The notes below the pieces were generated by a model. The model was not told the origin of the DNA and made no database searches. It saw only the letters and a list, made by a program, of their open reading frames with translations. A stretch of 13,503 bases of DNA, from assembly GCA_012523655.1 (NCBI GenBank), contig JAAYTV010000371.1, positions 1 through 13,503 on the forward strand, given 5' to 3'. This document shows positions 13,423 to 13,503 of the stretch, one piece after another. Position numbers and translations under genes: made by a program. The first letter of the stretch is position 1. Every line of letters begins with the position of its first letter. Source of the stretch: a bacterium (GTDB lineage Bacteria > Zhuqueibacterota > Zhuqueibacteria > Residuimicrobiales > Residuimicrobiaceae).

Positions 13423-13503
13423 TTAGGGCAGTCTGTTCAATCCTTCCCAGCGCACGTTCCATCGGCCGTTTTTGGGAAAGCCTGGAGCGTGATCGCTGGG
13501 ACC
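13423..13503 (-). CDS. C-terminal end of an unidentified protein (cut by window end)
   Basis: Twenty-six in-frame codons run from the window end to a TAA at 13423-13425. The end reads FPKNGRWNVRWEGLNRLP, with Trp, Gly, Arg and Pro use like real protein rather than random translation. It lies 45 bases before the FAD oxidoreductase gene on the same strand, the spacing expected within an operon. Too little is visible to assign a family. Confidence 0.5.
   Translation of the reverse strand, partial: GPSDHAPGFPKNGRWNVRWEGLNRLP

Noticed and set aside
1..13503. A classical L-rhamnose or L-fucose catabolic operon, or a SusC/SusD polysaccharide-use locus
   Set aside because: No isomerase/kinase/aldolase set, permease, TonB-dependent receptor or SusD-like gene is visible. 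Only the glycosidase and the Fkp-like gene point to deoxysugars.

Overview
The window is a 13.5 kb, gene-dense bacterial segment (GC content looks to be in the mid-50s percent, not computed) with eight protein genes, two of them cut by the window ends. Export signals are abundant: twin-arginine (Tat) leaders on two Gfo/Idh/MocA oxidoreductases, an aldo/keto reductase and a TIM-barrel lipoprotein, and hydrophobic leaders on a glycosidase and a flavoprotein. Together with a fused fucokinase/pyrophosphorylase this suggests a Gram-negative, polysaccharide-using bacterium, perhaps of the FCB or PVC type (Bacteroidota, Calditrichota/KSB1, Planctomycetota-like). That placement is inference with low confidence. 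I saw no rRNA, tRNA, CRISPR array, insertion sequence or replication origin, and no gene-free stretch longer than about 165 bases.

Left block (1-2563, minus strand): a GH78-type alpha-L-rhamnosidase with an export signal is followed 45 bases downstream by the N-terminal 100 codons of a Tat-exported Gfo/Idh/MocA oxidoreductase. A 165-base divergent control region (2564-2728) separates this pair from a 970-residue fucokinase/GDP-fucose pyrophosphorylase (Fkp-like) gene on the plus strand (2729-5641). That gene meets, tail to tail with a 22-base gap, a minus-strand gene for a 935-residue membrane protein with PDZ, multi-helix membrane, GAF-like and SpoIIE/PP2C phosphatase parts (5664-8471).

Right block (8573-13503, minus strand), in transcription order: the last 26 codons of an unidentified protein, an exported FAD-dependent oxidoreductase, a Tat-exported Gfo/Idh/MocA oxidoreductase, a Tat-lipoprotein of the sugar-phosphate isomerase/epimerase (AP-endonuclease-2-like TIM barrel) family, and a Tat-exported aldo/keto reductase. 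The last three are separated by only 18 and 13 bases, so they are very probably one operon. A weak terminator-like hairpin lies between the FAD gene and this trio.

Working model (inference): the cell cleaves or remodels rhamnose-containing glycosides in the envelope. GH78 would do this hydrolytically, while the exported oxidoreductases and TIM-barrel protein could act through an oxidised (for example 3-keto) sugar intermediate, as is known for related Gfo/Idh/MocA plus TIM-barrel pairs. The Fkp-like enzyme would convert a salvaged deoxysugar, classically L-fucose, to GDP-fucose for surface glycans. The phosphatase is a signalling protein with no visible partner in the window. No cytoplasmic rhamnose or fucose catabolic genes (isomerase, kulokinase, aldolase) are present.
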